DNA of 5,192 nt, from the NCBI GenBank assembly GCA_013002925.1, contig JABDLQ010000127.1, forward strand, positions 1-5,192, in the 5' to 3' direction. The translations under genes and the position numbers were made by a program. Source of the DNA: Gammaproteobacteria bacterium. GTDB taxonomy: Bacteria; Pseudomonadota; Gammaproteobacteria; Steroidobacterales; SZUA-146. Positions 4,939 through 5,192 of the stretch are shown one piece after another. Below the pieces are notes generated by a model that worked only from the letters and a program-made list of their open reading frames with translations, was not told where the DNA came from and searched no databases. Numbering within the stretch: the stretch's first letter is position 1; each line of letters starts with the position of its first letter.

Positions 4939-5192
4939 TTATTTGCGTTTGGTCAGCTTTAACAATCGACCGCCGTCATTGTCTTCCAGCACCCACAGGG
5001 CGCCATCAGGACCCTGCTCGATTTCACGGATACGGTTTTTCATTTCATAGCGCTCCGCTTCTTCAGCCTTATCGCCATCAAATGTGATACGAATCAGTGC
5101 ACGTGAGCGAAGTCCCGGGATAAACGCCGATCCGCGCCACTCGGGAAACTGGGCGCCGGTATAAAACATCAGTCCGCCCGGGGCAATGGTCG
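4939..5192 (-). CDS. PQQ-dependent sugar dehydrogenase, C-terminal part (partial, 5' end outside window)
   Basis: The minus-strand frame is open from the right edge to TAA at 4941-4939, giving 83 visible residues. It matches the last beta-propeller blades of soluble PQQ-dependent aldose sugar dehydrogenases (glucose/sorbosone dehydrogenase fold, YliI/Asd type). The visible motifs are T-I-A-P-G-G-L-M-F-Y-T-G (1-12), F-P-E-W-R-G-S-A-F-I (15-24), and the end motif N-R-I-R-E-I-E-Q-G-P-D-G (52-63), then W-V-L-E-D-N-D-G-G-R-L-L-K-L. Family members use PQQ and calcium to oxidise aldose sugars in the periplasm and pass electrons to the respiratory chain. The PQQ and catalytic His/Arg residues of earlier blades, the signal peptide and the start lie outside the window. 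It is convergent with the molybdenum enzyme operon and not co-transcribed with it. Substrate is not decidable. Confidence 0.88.
   Translation of the reverse strand, partial: TIAPGGLMFYTGAQFPEWRGSAFIPGLRSRALIRITFDGDKAEEAERYEMKNRIREIEQGPDGALWVLEDNDGGRLLKLTKRK

Noticed and set aside
4774..4962. Plus-strand frame of 62 residues in the convergent gap
   Set aside because: Overlaps the end of the minus-strand sugar dehydrogenase, has no ribosome site or motif, and contains the 4854-4879 inverted repeat.

Overview
The window looks like chromosomal DNA from a Gram-negative bacterium, most likely a gammaproteobacterium. The reasons are moderate GC content, a Tat-exported two-subunit molybdenum hydroxylase, a periplasmic-type PQQ sugar dehydrogenase, a short MAPEG membrane protein, and an intergenic REP-type element with a TGGGAG...CTTC core like those of Pseudomonas and Xanthomonas relatives. 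Genus cannot be read from this sequence. Gene density is low: roughly 30% of the window has no convincing gene.

Layout, left to right. (1) 1-386: the C-terminal end of a protein built from about 15-residue S-T-V-S-G-G-x-x-N-x-A-S-G repeats (YadA-head-like beta-roll repeats). It runs off the left edge and ends without a membrane anchor. (2) 387-800: no gene, but a paired inverted REP element (449-514), overlapping hairpins and a near-palindrome. (3) 801-1220: a complete MAPEG-family membrane protein, closed by a strong intrinsic terminator at 1324-1353. (4) 1354-1867: mostly no gene, except for a 54-codon reading frame (1639-1803) whose C-terminal part reads like genuine protein; it may be a small gene or the stump of a larger one. 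(5) 1868-4635: a two-gene operon with a 4-base ATGA overlap. It encodes a 2Fe-2S subunit and a Tat-signal molybdopterin subunit of the isoquinoline 1-oxidoreductase (IorAB) type. (6) 4636-4938: no gene; hairpins and a possible minus-strand terminator. (7) 4939-5192, minus strand: the C-terminal end of a PQQ-dependent soluble aldose sugar dehydrogenase, running off the right edge and convergent with the operon.

The central operon is the functional unit here. The small subunit should relay electrons through two 2Fe-2S clusters from the molybdenum site of the large subunit to an acceptor outside the window. No FAD subunit, cytochrome c subunit or XdhC-type maturation factor is encoded next to it. 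The Tat signal on the large subunit implies that the folded heterodimer works in the periplasm, the usual location of PQQ sugar dehydrogenases too. I see no clear new system. The items most worth a second look are the 54-codon reading frame, the REP doublet and the unassigned substrate and electron acceptor of the molybdenum enzyme.
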